From IMG/VR virus record IMGVR_UViG_3300027906_002203, positions 1-27,207 of that record: a stretch of DNA of 27,207 nt; one strand, given 5' to 3'. Below, one piece after another: positions 27,169-27,207 of the stretch. The notes under the pieces were generated by a model, which saw only the letters and a program-made list of their open reading frames with translations, did not search any database and was not told the DNA's origin. This stretch comes from a virus. How positions within the stretch are numbered: position 1 is the stretch's first letter; every line of letters begins with the position of its first letter. The position numbers and the translations under genes were made by a program.

Positions 27169-27207
27169 TTTTTATTCCCCATCATATCAGAAAGTACATC
27201 TTTCCAA
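27165..27207 (-). CDS. C-terminal end of a gene cut by the window edge
   Basis: The last 13 codons of a minus-strand gene are visible (WKDVLSDMMGNKK, then TGA overlapping the ATG of paralog 3). The ATGA overlap, as at most junctions here, supports a real upstream gene in the same operon. Too short to identify. Confidence 0.6.
   Translation of the reverse strand, partial: WKDVLSDMMGNKK

Noticed and set aside
1-27207. CRISPR array, insertion sequence or integrase
   Set aside because: No regularly spaced repeats with spacers, no transposase or integrase motif, and no terminal repeats were seen.

Overview
The window looks like part of a lytic, T4-superfamily (myovirus-type) phage genome, probably marine. 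Support: (i) T4-type replication and recombination genes, namely gp41 helicase (4855-6294), gp61 primase (9093-10103) and UvsW helicase (20839-22296); (ii) T4-type late promoter octamers (TATAAATA / GATAAATA); (iii) AT-rich DNA with almost no spacing, genes being joined by ATGA, TAATG or GTGA overlaps; (iv) metabolic and modification genes typical of marine myoviruses (SpeD, HemB, ClpP, carbamoyltransferase, 2OG-Fe(II) oxygenases, HAD phosphatase, methyltransferases, glycosyltransferases). The host cannot be read from the sequence: no photosynthesis gene is present here, so a cyanobacterium, SAR11 or another marine bacterium are all possible.

Layout. 1-2802 is mostly plus strand: the 3' part of hemB, one small minus-strand gene, a 511-bp non-coding region with divergent late promoters, then speD, a lipoprotein-like gene, a membrane-anchored protein and a secreted protein. 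From 2843 to the right edge almost everything is on the minus strand. The exceptions are two plus-strand genes at 10949-12012 (a conserved unknown and an SGNH-like protein).

The minus strand appears divided into transcription units by four near-consensus sigma70-type promoters (at 6300, 10110, 16042 and 23592). Each places its -10 box only 5-7 bases before the start codon of the first gene: gp41, primase, a conserved unknown, and the first gene of the UvsW unit. These first genes are therefore predicted to be leaderless or nearly so, while several genes inside the operons have ordinary Shine-Dalgarno sites. A strong intrinsic terminator (16283-16313) closes the unit ending in a VUT/YhhQ-type transporter. 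One probable structural gene (10139-10927) instead has a late promoter.

Regions on the minus strand, in transcription order: 27207-23603, three diverged tandem GT-B-like paralogs plus one GT-A-like enzyme; 23584-16323, a UvsW partner, UvsW, conserved unknowns, two methyltransferases, a 2OG oxygenase, a cupin and the transporter; 16272-12013, conserved phage unknowns, a zinc-finger protein, a 2OG oxygenase, a miniature DnaE-like protein, a SET-domain protein and a membrane protein; 10103-6291, primase, small genes, a 2OG oxygenase, ClpP and a one-domain carbamoyltransferase; 6294-2843, gp41, an SGNH-like protein, a PMM-like HAD phosphatase and small genes. Five genes shorter than 60 codons were read directly from the sequence, each supported by overlaps and in most cases a ribosome binding site.

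The most notable points are the repeated leaderless-promoter geometry, a tandem early/late promoter with an inverted repeat at 1866-1914, the DnaE miniature, the SET methyltransferase, and the non-coding region with spaced TTTACA repeats beside GC-rich hairpins.
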